Shown piece after piece: positions 1 through 6,429 of a stretch of DNA of 6,611 nucleotides. Both the position numbers and the translations under genes were made by a program. Under the pieces are notes generated by a model that ran no database searches, had not been told where the DNA came from, and saw only the letters and a list, made by a program, of their open reading frames with translations. Source of the stretch: Chloroflexota bacterium (GTDB taxonomy: Bacteria > Chloroflexota > Anaerolineae > Anaerolineales > UBA4823); the NCBI GenBank assembly GCA_017860725.1, contig JAGDMX010000189.1, positions 1 through 6,611 of the forward strand. The letters run 5' to 3'. Position 1 is the stretch's first letter. Every line of letters begins with the position of its first letter.

Positions 1-900
1 ACCCGCCTGATTGGGACGACCCATGTCTACGAAGGCGGCTGCATGGTGGTGCGCGCCCGTGACCCGATCTACCGGATGAAGGACCTGAAGGGCAAGAAGA
101 TCGGCCTCTCGAAGAGCCTGAATGTGATTAAGAACGACTGGTGGCGCGTCCAGGAGGAGCAGGGCATCGAGCTAATGCTCATGCTCAACGACATGACCCG
201 CGATGATGTGGAAATCGTGGAATTCCCCTACCCGGACGACTGGTACGACAAGCCCGAGATGCTTACTCCGATGGAGAATCCATCCGAGCTGTGGCTGAAG
301 CGCGACCACAAGCACGACCTGGCCTTCCGACCACTGGAGACGGCGCTTCTAAAGGGCGTCGTGGATGCAATTTACACCCAGAGCACGGTCTTCCAGCATA
401 TCCAGGAGCAGACAGGCCAGATCAAGGCTATCGAGAACCTGGCCAACTATCCGGACTGGACCCTGCAAGGGGCTAACGTTCCGGCGACCTGCACGGTTAG
501 CGATGTAGCATGCGAAGAGCACCCCGAGCTGGTCGTCACCCTGCTCAAGGGCCTCATCAAGGTGGGGCGCTGGGCCAACGAGCACAAGCACGCCGCGGCG
601 GCGATCCTCGACAAGCAGACCTATTACCTGGATGTCGAGGATACGTATGAAGGCATCCGGCACGTCGACATGGTGCCCAGCTTATCGCCCTACAACCTGC
701 AAGCCCTGCAGATCAACAAGGACTTCATGCTCAGCCACGGTTACATCGAGCGCGACTTCGATGTGTTTGAGTGGGCTGCGCCGGAATTCCTGGAGAAGGC
801 GGCGGCAGAGCTGCTCGAGGAAGAGTGGAAGAAGCGCAGCATGGCCAGGCTTCCCCAAGCGACTACGCTGGAAGAGGCCATGACAGCGCGGCTTGGGTAG
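1..900 (+). CDS. DszB-like sulfinate desulfinase / ABC transporter substrate-binding family protein (5' partial)
   Basis: The frame is open from the first base (an ATG at 43 is internal) to TAG at 898-900, giving the last 299 residues. Recognisable features, numbered from the window edge, are the opening TRLIGTT block, the DLKGKKIGL segment at 28-36 typical of NMT1/SsuA-like binding folds, DDVEIVEF, VDAIYT and WAAPEF at 258-263. From memory, this order matches DszB, the 2'-hydroxybiphenyl-2-sulfinate desulfinase that releases sulfite and whose C-terminus also carries WAAPEF. DszB is about 365 residues, so roughly 85 N-terminal residues are missing here. The DszB catalytic Cys, His and Arg lie in that missing part, so activity cannot be judged. 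Many relatives are annotated only as ABC substrate-binding proteins, and the true substrate could be another sulfonate or sulfinate. The gene ends at a strong terminator. Family membership is fairly secure; the reaction is inference. Confidence 0.78.
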   Translation, partial: TRLIGTTHVYEGGCMVVRARDPIYRMKDLKGKKIGLSKSLNVIKNDWWRVQEEQGIELMLMLNDMTRDDVEIVEFPYPDDWYDKPEMLTPMENPSELWLKRDHKHDLAFRPLETALLKGVVDAIYTQSTVFQHIQEQTGQIKAIENLANYPDWTLQGANVPATCTVSDVACEEHPELVVTLLKGLIKVGRWANEHKHAAAAILDKQTYYLDVEDTYEGIRHVDMVPSLSPYNLQALQINKDFMLSHGYIERDFDVFEWAAPEFLEKAAAELLEEEWKKRSMARLPQATTLEEAMTARLG

Positions 901-908
901 CGAAGTTT

Positions 909-961
909 ATCCTTGATTTGATTGGCCGGCGCAACCGCTCAATCAAATCAAGGATTTTTTT
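909..961 (+). terminator. Intrinsic terminator after the DszB-like gene
   Basis: A perfect 15-bp inverted repeat (ATCCTTGATTTGATT at 909-923 with AATCAAATCAAGGAT at 941-955) encloses a 17-base loop and runs directly into seven T residues (955-961). This is a strong Rho-independent terminator shape, although the stem is AT-rich. It begins 8 bases after the stop codon of the upstream gene, and its T-run ends only 7 bases before the ribosome site of the rhodanese gene. Confidence 0.88.
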
Positions 962-968
962 CATTAAT

Positions 969-974
969 AAGGAG
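969..974 (+). promoter_or_regulatory. Ribosome binding site of the rhodanese gene
   Basis: AAGGAG sits 8 bases before the ATG at 983. It supports 983 as the original start of the rhodanese gene, even though the frame opened there is not the frame of the catalytic domain. Confidence 0.75.
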
Positions 975-982
975 AAGAGTTT

Positions 983-1044
983 ATGGCTACAAATGAAGCA
1001 ACACTCATTCATCAGGGGATACAAGTGCCTCAAGCAAAGCAAAA
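983..1044 (+). pseudogene. Detached N-terminal segment of the rhodanese gene (frameshifted)
   Basis: The ATG at 983, behind a good ribosome site, encodes MATNEATLIHQGIQV and then runs into unrelated sequence, stopping at 1216. The other frame has a stop at 994-996 and no ATG before the conserved domain, but carries KADPERVKVLDVR, the usual lead-in of this rhodanese family, from 1042 onward. Adding one base after the GTG at 1025-1027 would join the two as IQV-(T/A/S/P)-SSKAKADPERVKVLDVR and give a product of about 173 residues. This stretch is therefore read as the true N-terminus separated from its domain by a one-base loss, which is either a real mutation or a sequence error. Confidence 0.65.
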
Positions 1045-1065
1045 GCCGATCCTGAGCGGGTCAAG

Positions 1066-1503
1066 GTGCTCGACGTGCGCATGGTTGAAGAGTATGTTTT
1101 TCTCGGCCACGCGGAAGCCGCGGTCAATATTCCGGTGGCTTTTCCCAAATACCAGTGGCACGCCGACAAGCGCAAGTATGGCTTTGAGATCAACCCCGAT
1201 TTCATCGACCATGTGAAAGAAGTGTTCAAGCCCGGCGATACCATCGCCGCCATGTGCCGCTCCGGTGGGCGCAGCGCCTTCGCGATTAACATGCTTGCCA
1301 AGGCGGGTTTTACGAACATTTACAACATCATCGATGGCTTTGAAGGCGATACGGTCAATGATCCCGAAAGCGTCTATCACGGCAAGCGTATGAAGAACGG
1401 CTGGAAGAACTCTGCTCCCTGGTCCTATGATCTCGACCCGGCGAAGGTCTGGATTCCCACGGGTGAAGAGCTGGAAAAACTGCGCAGCACCCTGGATGTG
1501 TAA
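1066..1503 (+). CDS. Rhodanese-domain sulfurtransferase (apparent frameshift near its N-terminus)
   Basis: This single-domain rhodanese (thiosulfate or persulfide sulfurtransferase fold) is predicted to be cytoplasmic and to carry sulfane sulfur on a catalytic cysteine. Numbering from the GTG at 1066, it has LDVR at 2-5, EEYVFLGHAEAAVNIP at 8-23 and the active-site loop CRSGGRS at 64-70 with Cys64. It also has YNIIDGFEGD and the C-terminal HGKRMKNGWKNS ... YDLDP block typical of a common bacterial rhodanese subfamily. All catalytic elements are present. The 1066 GTG is only the first usable start in this frame: it has no clear ribosome site and would cut inside the first strand, just before LDVR. 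The real start is probably the ATG at 983, one frame away. The product is 145 residues as it stands and about 173 if the frame is restored. Function by family is secure; whether an intact protein is made is not. Confidence 0.85.
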   Translation: MLDVRMVEEYVFLGHAEAAVNIPVAFPKYQWHADKRKYGFEINPDFIDHVKEVFKPGDTIAAMCRSGGRSAFAINMLAKAGFTNIYNIIDGFEGDTVNDPESVYHGKRMKNGWKNSAPWSYDLDPAKVWIPTGEELEKLRSTLDV

Positions 1504-1532
1504 TCCGGTTTCTGAACGTTTGGCGGTACCTA

Positions 1533-1563
1533 GCCGTGTAGGCCTCAATTGGGCTTACACGGC
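1533..1563 (+). other. Stem-loop between the rhodanese and BASS genes
   Basis: GCCGTGTAGGCC (1533-1544) pairs with GGCTTACACGGC (1552-1563) over 12 positions, with one G-U pair and a 7-base loop. No T-run follows, so it is not a standard intrinsic terminator. It may be a weak or Rho-assisted terminator, an mRNA-stabilising 3' structure, or a leader element of the next gene. The rest of the 113-base gap shows no convincing promoter. Confidence 0.5.
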
Positions 1564-1616
1564 ACTAATCAAATCCCTTCCGTTATTTCCCGAGGCGGAG
1601 GCTATCGAGGTTAAAC

Positions 1617-2492
1617 ATGACACTCAATGATTTCATTTCAGCTATTGCAGGGATATCTGGCTTACTGTTCGTGGTGACCAGTATGCTGGCGATGAGCCTC
1701 AAGCTCAGCCTACAGCAGATGACCCAACCGCTTAAGAACGCGCGTCTCGTTATCCTGGCGCTGCTGGCGAACTTCGTGCTGGTGCCGCTGCTTGCTTATA
1801 CCATCACAAAGGTAATCCCTCTCGAACAATCCCTGCAGATTGGGATAATTTTGCTAGGGACAGCAGCCGGAGCACCCTTCATTCCCAAACTGGTGCAAGG
1901 CGCTAAGGGGAATGTCGCCTACGCGGTTGGGTTAATGTTCCTGATCATGGTGGTCACCATCTTCTACCTGCCATTCATCCTGCCGCTGCTTTTGCCTGGC
2001 GTTGAAGTCAATCCGTGGGATATCGCCAAGTCGCTGATTGTGACGATGCTGATCCCACTGTTGATCGGCATGTTGATCAAGTCGCATTCTCCAGACGTTG
2101 CGGATCATTGGGCGCCTGTGATGAACAAGATCTCCAGCCTGTCGGTGCTCATCTTGCTGGTGGTAGGACTCGGGCTGAACATCTCCAATATCCTCAGCTT
2201 TATTGGAACGCTCGGTATCGGGGCAATGGTGCTGTTGATATTAGGAGCTCTGGTGATCGGCATGCTGTTCGGCGGGCGTGATCCGGGTGTGCGTAGCGCC
2301 ATGGCACTGAGCACGGCAAATCGCAATGGCGCGGCTGCTCTGCTGGTCGCCACCCAAAACTTCTCCGGAACGGACACCCTGCCGTTTGTGCTGGTAGGCG
2401 TTGTCCTTGTACTGCTAATCCTTTTGCCTATCGCAAAACGAATGGGAGCACGCAGCCAGGCAGCGGCCGCGCCGGTGAAACAAACGGAGTAA
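1617..2492 (+). CDS. BASS/SBF-family (bile acid:sodium symporter-like) membrane transporter
   Basis: This 291-residue, strongly hydrophobic inner-membrane protein has about nine or ten predicted transmembrane helices, the normal size for bacterial BASS proteins. It carries GTAAGAPFIPKL at 81-92 followed by the AKGN segment, and STANRNGAAALLVA at 232-245, the counterpart of the family's conserved unwound-helix motif involved in sodium and substrate binding. The C-terminus ends in a short hydrophilic tail rich in Ala. The ATG at 1617 is preceded by GAGGT (1607-1611) at suitable spacing. Family members move organic anions such as bile acids, pyruvate or pantoate with sodium, and the substrate here cannot be read from sequence. 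Its place between a rhodanese and a SulP carrier suggests a sulfur-containing or other small anion, as inference. An ACR3-type arsenite carrier was considered less likely, because no ars-like neighbours are present. Confidence 0.85.
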   Translation: MTLNDFISAIAGISGLLFVVTSMLAMSLKLSLQQMTQPLKNARLVILALLANFVLVPLLAYTITKVIPLEQSLQIGIILLGTAAGAPFIPKLVQGAKGNVAYAVGLMFLIMVVTIFYLPFILPLLLPGVEVNPWDIAKSLIVTMLIPLLIGMLIKSHSPDVADHWAPVMNKISSLSVLILLVVGLGLNISNILSFIGTLGIGAMVLLILGALVIGMLFGGRDPGVRSAMALSTANRNGAAALLVATQNFSGTDTLPFVLVGVVLVLLILLPIAKRMGARSQAAAAPVKQTE

Positions 2493-2511
2493 CCTTGTTT
2501 TGGGAGCTATC

Positions 2512-2613
2512 GTGCTGGTGGCTTCCATCTTCCTGTTGCGGATCTTGATCTCGACTGCACGCGCAGTAGGCAGGGGCAGCGAAACTAAAGTATACTTATG
2601 GGGTTGGCATTAA
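2512..2613 (+). CDS. Possible 33-residue single-span membrane peptide or gene remnant
   Basis: In the gap after the BASS gene, a GTG at 2512 preceded by GGGAG (2502-2506) opens a 33-residue frame ending with TAA at 2611-2613. A TTG at 2500 would add four residues. The product begins with a hydrophobic stretch (LVASIFLLRILI) followed by a positively charged segment (RAVGRG), the shape of a one-span membrane peptide with a cytoplasmic tail. No family is recognised. It may be a real small protein, a remnant of a lost gene, or chance. Confidence 0.2.
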   Translation: MLVASIFLLRILISTARAVGRGSETKVYLWGWH

Positions 2614-2634
2614 AATATATTAATCTTGGATAAT
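2604..2634 (+). promoter_or_regulatory. Candidate promoter upstream of the SulP gene
   Basis: The sequence turns sharply AT-rich from about 2582. TTGGCA (2604-2609) resembles a -35 box and GATAAT (2629-2634) a -10 box, each matching five of six consensus bases, but the 19-base spacer is long. Transcription from it would begin near 2641, inside the ribosome site, which argues against it as the only promoter. TATATT at 2616-2621 and TATACT at 2591-2596 are other possible -10 boxes without good partners. Confidence 0.3.
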
Positions 2635-2637
2635 ACC

Positions 2638-2643
2638 AAGGAG
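2638..2643 (+). promoter_or_regulatory. Ribosome binding site fixing the GTG start of the SulP gene
   Basis: AAGGAG lies 11 bases before the GTG at 2655. No in-frame ATG occurs before codon 49, which already lies inside the conserved domain, so the GTG is the credible start. Confidence 0.6.
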
Positions 2644-2654
2644 TTGGACTAACC

Positions 2655-4499
2655 GTGGACAATAAAACCAACCCACGCCCGAGTCTTCTGGTTCGCTACC
2701 TGCCGATCTTAGATTGGCTTCCCAAATATCAGCGCACCTGGCTGCGCACCGACCTGATTGCCGGGTTGACAGTCGTAGCCCTCCTGATCCCAGAAGGCAT
2801 GGCTTATGCCCAGATTGCCGGAATGCCGCCTCAGACCGCTTTTTATGCCGCCCCGATTGGATTGCTGGCCTTTGCCATTTTCGGCACCTCCCGCCAGCTG
2901 GTGGTGGCGGTTTCCGCAGTCATCGCTACGATGTCCTTCGCCACAGTCAGCCTGATTGCCGCGCCGGAGACACCCGAGTTCATTTTGCTGACCGCCGCCC
3001 TGGCGATCCTGGCCGGTGTAATCTCTATCCTGGCCGGTTTCTTGAAACTGGGGCGGATAGCACAGTTCTTCTCCGAGTCAGTGCTTACCGGCTTCATCAC
3101 CGGTCTGGCGCTGGTGATCATGGTCAAACAGGTGCCCAAGCTGCTGGGCATCGAAGGCGGGCAAGGCAATTTCTGGGAACGGCTGTATGAGATCATCATC
3201 CACTTACCAGAAACCAGCCTCCCTACCCTGATCACCGGCGTGCTATGCCTGGTTCTGCTGATCGCCCTGGAGCACTATTTCCATAAGATACCGGCTGCGC
3301 TGGTGGCGCTGGTCTTTGGCATCCTCATTTCAATTATATTTGGGCTTGAGGCGCGCGGTGTGGAGATTGTCGGCGAGATCCCGGCCGGGCTGGCGCCGCC
3401 TAAGTGGCCGGCGGTTGGGTTGCAAAACTGGTGGCTGCTGTTTCCGGGCGCATTGGGGCTGGCGCTGGTTAATTTTGCCGAAGCCATCGGTCCGTCGCGC
3501 AGTTTTGCCGCAACCCACAAGTATAAGATGGATCCCAATCAGGAGCTGATCGGTCTGGGTGCTGCCAACTTTGGGGCAGGGCTCTTCCAGGGCTTCCCCA
3601 TCGGCTCGAGCCTGTCAAAATCCGCCGCTAACGACCGTGCCGGGGCGCACAGCCAGATGTCGGCTATCATCGCCGCGGCTGTCACAGTGATCGTGGCGCT
3701 GTTCTTTACACAGTTTTTTTACGCACTACCCGAGGCGGTGTTGGGAGCGATTGTCATTGTGGCGGTATCGGGGATGGTCAAGCTCGGCAAGATCAAGCGT
3801 CTGTCCCGGGTTCGTCAATCTGATTTTGTCCTGGCGATCGTGGCGCTGCTGGCTGTAATGACTTTCGAAACGCTGGAAGCCTTGCTGATTTCAGTCATTG
3901 TCTCTTTGTTTGCCCTGGTGTTGCGCACCAGCCAACCCGGGTTGGCAGTGTTGGGACGCGTCCCAGGCCGGCTGATCTGGAACGACATTCGCCGATACCC
4001 GGAAAACCAGACCATCCCAGGTTTGCTAATGGTGCGACCGCTCAATGTAGTTTTCTTCGCCAATGCAGAGGGGTTCCGCGAGGCGATCATTACCGAGATG
4101 ACCTCCAGCCCTGTTCCGATAAAAGCCGTGTGCCTTGACCTGGGCGCCACAACGGACCTGGATGTGCCGGGCGCTGATATGCTGACCGAGCTGGCTGAGG
4201 ACTTGCATCGCAGAGAAATACGCTTGATGCTGATGCATGTCATCACCCCGGTACGGCAGATGCTAGACAAGGTGGGTGCTATTAATAAGATCGGACCTGA
4301 AAATCTGTTTATTGGTCCGCCAGAGGCTGTCTTGGAATACCTTTCCTCCCAGTCCGATGCTGCCGGGATCCTGGAACTGCTGCGCAGTGGAGCGAGCTCG
4401 GCGGTTACCTTGCTGCAAGCGGGTATGAGCACAGCCCCTGCCGATCGCCAGGCTGAGCTGGCTGCGATTGTGGAGAGTCTTGAAAAGGAAATTACATGA
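2655..4499 (+). CDS. SulP (SLC26-type) anion transporter with C-terminal STAS domain
   Basis: This 614-residue inner-membrane carrier, of typical bacterial SulP size, would move sulfate, bicarbonate or a related anion. Residues about 32-425 form the membrane domain. They carry the signature PEGMAYAQIAG at 46-56 and NQELIGLGAANFGAGLFQGF at 295-314, followed by the conserved PIGSSLSKSA stretch at 315-324. Residues about 455-565 form a STAS domain (LMVRPLNVVFFANAEGF, then the LDLGATTDLDVPGADML region and the helix ending DKVG). A helical tail of about 50 residues follows. In the STAS loop at 501-507 the Ser or Thr often found after Asp-hydrophobic is replaced by Pro-Gly, so regulation by phosphorylation at that point looks unlikely. 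The last codons overlap the start of the ClC gene by 4 bases (ATGA), implying translational coupling. The exact anion is not determinable, but the family is certain. Confidence 0.95.
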   Translation: MDNKTNPRPSLLVRYLPILDWLPKYQRTWLRTDLIAGLTVVALLIPEGMAYAQIAGMPPQTAFYAAPIGLLAFAIFGTSRQLVVAVSAVIATMSFATVSLIAAPETPEFILLTAALAILAGVISILAGFLKLGRIAQFFSESVLTGFITGLALVIMVKQVPKLLGIEGGQGNFWERLYEIIIHLPETSLPTLITGVLCLVLLIALEHYFHKIPAALVALVFGILISIIFGLEARGVEIVGEIPAGLAPPKWPAVGLQNWWLLFPGALGLALVNFAEAIGPSRSFAATHKYKMDPNQELIGLGAANFGAGLFQGFPIGSSLSKSAANDRAGAHSQMSAIIAAAVTVIVALFFTQFFYALPEAVLGAIVIVAVSGMVKLGKIKRLSRVRQSDFVLAIVALLAVMTFETLEALLISVIVSLFALVLRTSQPGLAVLGRVPGRLIWNDIRRYPENQTIPGLLMVRPLNVVFFANAEGFREAIITEMTSSPVPIKAVCLDLGATTDLDVPGADMLTELAEDLHRREIRLMLMHVITPVRQMLDKVGAINKIGPENLFIGPPEAVLEYLSSQSDAAGILELLRSGASSAVTLLQAGMSTAPADRQAELAAIVESLEKEIT

Positions 4500-4969
4500 T
4501 TGACCCGCGAGCAAAACCAAAAGCTTATCTAAGACTGATGGCAATGGTCGCCCTGATGGGTATCATCAGCGCAGTGGTTACCTTTTCATTTATGGCGCTC
4601 GTCCATCAAGGCACAAAATTGGTTTGGGAGCAGACCGCCCAGGCGGTGGGTATAGATCCGCGCCTGTTTACCCTGCTGGTTTGCGCCATTGGTGGTTTGT
4701 TGGTCGGGTTGATGGTGAAGCTTTTCGGCGACCACAGCGGTATCTTTGCCGAAGTGATGCTCGAATTTGGCAAAACTGGGCGCTTCGACTACCGTAATGC
4801 CCCCGGGATTGTGATCACTGCCTTCATATCGCTCATCTCCGGGGCAAGTCTGGGCCCCGAAGCGCCGCTGGCGGACGCCTGCGGTGGGCTCGGGACCTGG
4901 GCTTCGGATAGACTCAAGCTCGACGACCAGGAGACCTGTATGAGTTGTATGTCGCCCTGGGCGCGATGA
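4496..4969 (+). pseudogene. Truncated ClC-family chloride channel/transporter (N-terminal part only)
   Basis: The ATG at 4496 overlaps the SulP stop and has AAGGA (4485-4489) six bases upstream. The 157-residue product has membrane helices at about 12-36 and 57-76, a SGIFAE segment (81-86) matching the GSGIPE filter region, and SGASLGPEAPL (115-125) matching the GREGP motif. These are hallmarks of ClC chloride channels or proton-coupled exchangers. ClC proteins normally exceed 400 residues. Here family-like sequence stops near residue 147 and ends in CMSCMSPWAR, so the dimer-forming second half and the GXFXP motif are missing. The gating Glu of GREGP aligns with Leu, as I believe also occurs in some natural bacterial ClC subgroups. 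It cannot form a complete pore and is best regarded as a broken gene. A sequencing frameshift alone would not explain it, since no downstream frame resumes a recognisable ClC sequence. Confidence 0.75.
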
Positions 4970-5064
4970 TGATGTACGCTCGTACGGTCAGCGGTGTCGG
5001 CGTACCACGAACGTTTCGGTTCACCTTAAAGCCGCCGGCTAACCGGCGCCGAACAGAAAAATAA
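4970..5064 (+). other. Junction segment between the ClC fragment and the DUF2254 gene
   Basis: No recognisable gene is present. The frame one base off from the ClC frame is open from 4912 to a TAA at 5062-5064 and encodes a short segment including ELYVALGAMMMYARTVSG followed by a basic tail, with no family identified. A compact hairpin is present: CGCCGG (5033-5038) pairs with CCGGCG (5043-5048) around a CTAA loop, and TTCGG (5015-5019) can pair with CCGAA (5049-5053) outside a bulge. No T-run follows, so it is not a standard terminator. Confidence 0.4.
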
Positions 5065-5074
5065 TTGACGACTC

Positions 5075-5081
5075 AAAGGTG
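5075..5081 (+). promoter_or_regulatory. Ribosome binding site that selects the ATG start at 5086
   Basis: AAAGGTG lies four bases before the ATG at 5086, with its AGG core six bases upstream. It favours that start over the in-frame TTG at 5065, which follows directly on a TAA and has no purine-rich site. Confidence 0.6.
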
Positions 5082-5085
5082 CCAA

Positions 5086-6429
5086 ATGACAAACCGTAAA
5101 ATGAGAAGAGTCACAATCCGTTATCAATTAGATCGCTTGAGGGTGAGCTTCTGGTTTGCCCCGGTGATTATGTCCCTGGGAGCGATCCTGCTGGCCTGGG
5201 TGATGTATTGGATAGATGGTCGCATCCCGAATGTAATATTCGCAGATAGCCCTTTCGTCCTGGCGGGTACTCCTGGTGAAATACGCACTACCCTGATCGG
5301 TATGGCTGGAACGATCCTGGCGACCGCCGGAGTGGTTTTCACACTGCTCACACTGCCGCTATCGACTGTAGCGGCGCAGTATGGCTCTCGCTTGCTGCGC
5401 GTCTTCCTGGGTGATCGCACCACCCAGCTCGTACTGGGCATATTTGTGGCTACATTTGTCTATTGCTTGGCGGCCGCCCTATCCATCCCTACGGTCGAGG
5501 TAGAGCCGGAAGGACCCCAACTTACTGCCACGGTTGGATTGCTCTTGATGCTGGCGTCCTTTGCGTCATTGATTGCGCTGGTCCAGCATGTCAGCACGAT
5601 GCTGCAAGCTCCCAATATCGCCGCGGCGGCGGGTGCAGAGCTGCGGGACGTAACCCTTGCAGAAATGCCGGAGACAGTCAGGAGCGATGCTGGCTGCCAA
5701 ACCAGCCTGGAAGCGGCGGGCATCCTGGTGGAGTCTGATGGTTATCCGGTGCAGGTGAGGGAGACGGGTTACATCGAACTTATCGATCCGGAGGCTGTGC
5801 TTGCCCTGGCAGAGGAGAGGAATATCGTGCTCCGCTTGTTGAGAAGGCCGGGCAGCTTCGTAAGTCAAGACGAGGTAGTTGCCCTGGTTTGGCCTGCGGA
5901 GCGGGTAAACGAGCAGCTGGAAGAACAAATTCGCCGTACCTTCCGGCTCGGAAACACGCGCACACCGACCCAGGATGTTACCTACGCGGTCAACCAGCTC
6001 GTTGAAATGGCCGTTCGTGCCATGTCGGCGGCAATCAATGACCCGTTCACAGCTATGACTTGCCTGGATTATTTAGGGGAAAGCCTGGCGTTGTTCCTCC
6101 GGCAGGGTGAGAAAGAACCCTGTTACTACGACCGGGATGGCCGGTTACGCCTTGTTTTGGATCCGGTTACCTTCGACGAGCTACTCAGTGCTGCCTTTGA
6201 TATGCTCCGCCATGCCAGTTGCGACAATGCCAGCGTCCTGCTGCACATGCTGGAGGCGATCGAAGTGATCAGCCGGGAGGCAAAATCATCTGAAGCACGC
6301 CAGAAGCTGTTGCATCAGGTAAACTGCATCCAATCAGAATTGCAAGCCGGCAACCTAATCGAGCAAGACCGGCAGCGCATCCAGCGTAGTGCCGAAGCCT
6401 TGCAAATGAAATTGACACATGCGTTTTGA
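5086..6429 (+). CDS. DUF2254 family predicted membrane protein
   Basis: This is a 447-residue inner-membrane protein of unknown function. Four predicted membrane helices occupy about residues 22-42, 66-93, 114-135 and 145-168. The second helix ends in the family block FTLLTLPLSTVAAQYGSRLL, and the third begins after RTTQLVLGIFVATFVYC, both typical of DUF2254 proteins. The remaining 280 residues form a soluble C-terminal region with the strongly characteristic RAMSAAINDPFTAMTCLD motif at 311-328, usually seen as RALSPGINDP in relatives. Length is normal for the family and the gene appears intact. I chose the ATG at 5086 for its ribosome site; a TTG start at 5065 would add seven residues. It lies between two truncated transporter genes on the same strand, so it may be a replacement or insertion within an older transporter operon. 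Its biochemical role is unknown, and channel-like or envelope roles would be speculation. Confidence 0.88.
   Translation: MTNRKMRRVTIRYQLDRLRVSFWFAPVIMSLGAILLAWVMYWIDGRIPNVIFADSPFVLAGTPGEIRTTLIGMAGTILATAGVVFTLLTLPLSTVAAQYGSRLLRVFLGDRTTQLVLGIFVATFVYCLAAALSIPTVEVEPEGPQLTATVGLLLMLASFASLIALVQHVSTMLQAPNIAAAAGAELRDVTLAEMPETVRSDAGCQTSLEAAGILVESDGYPVQVRETGYIELIDPEAVLALAEERNIVLRLLRRPGSFVSQDEVVALVWPAERVNEQLEEQIRRTFRLGNTRTPTQDVTYAVNQLVEMAVRAMSAAINDPFTAMTCLDYLGESLALFLRQGEKEPCYYDRDGRLRLVLDPVTFDELLSAAFDMLRHASCDNASVLLHMLEAIEVISREAKSSEARQKLLHQVNCIQSELQAGNLIEQDRQRIQRSAEALQMKLTHAF

Noticed and set aside
1031..1046. Programmed -1 frameshift signal in the A-rich stretch of the rhodanese gene
   Set aside because: The run is not a proper X-XXY-YYZ heptamer, no strong downstream pseudoknot was seen, and rhodaneses are not known to use frameshifting. 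A one-base loss is simpler.
1030..1548. 172-codon open frame on the minus strand across the rhodanese gene
   Set aside because: It lies opposite a domain with clear rhodanese motifs, has no recognisable family and is explained as an antisense shadow of a biased coding frame.
2554..2567. ACTGC/GCAGT dyad after the BASS gene as a terminator
   Set aside because: The stem is only five base pairs, no T-run follows, and it is well within chance expectation.
3815..4432. 205-codon minus-strand open frame
   Set aside because: It is antisense to the SulP/STAS coding region, its translation is Ser/Arg-rich with no motif, and no ribosome site supports it.
5018..5054. Integron attC-like site in the junction hairpin
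   Set aside because: Core sites of the RYYYAAC / GTTRRRY type do not fit (GGCTAAC is the closest), and there is no integrase or cassette array nearby.
5065..5085. TTG start for the DUF2254 gene adding seven residues
   Set aside because: It has no purine-rich site and abuts a stop codon, whereas the ATG at 5086 has AAAGGTG at good spacing. The added residues match nothing in the family.
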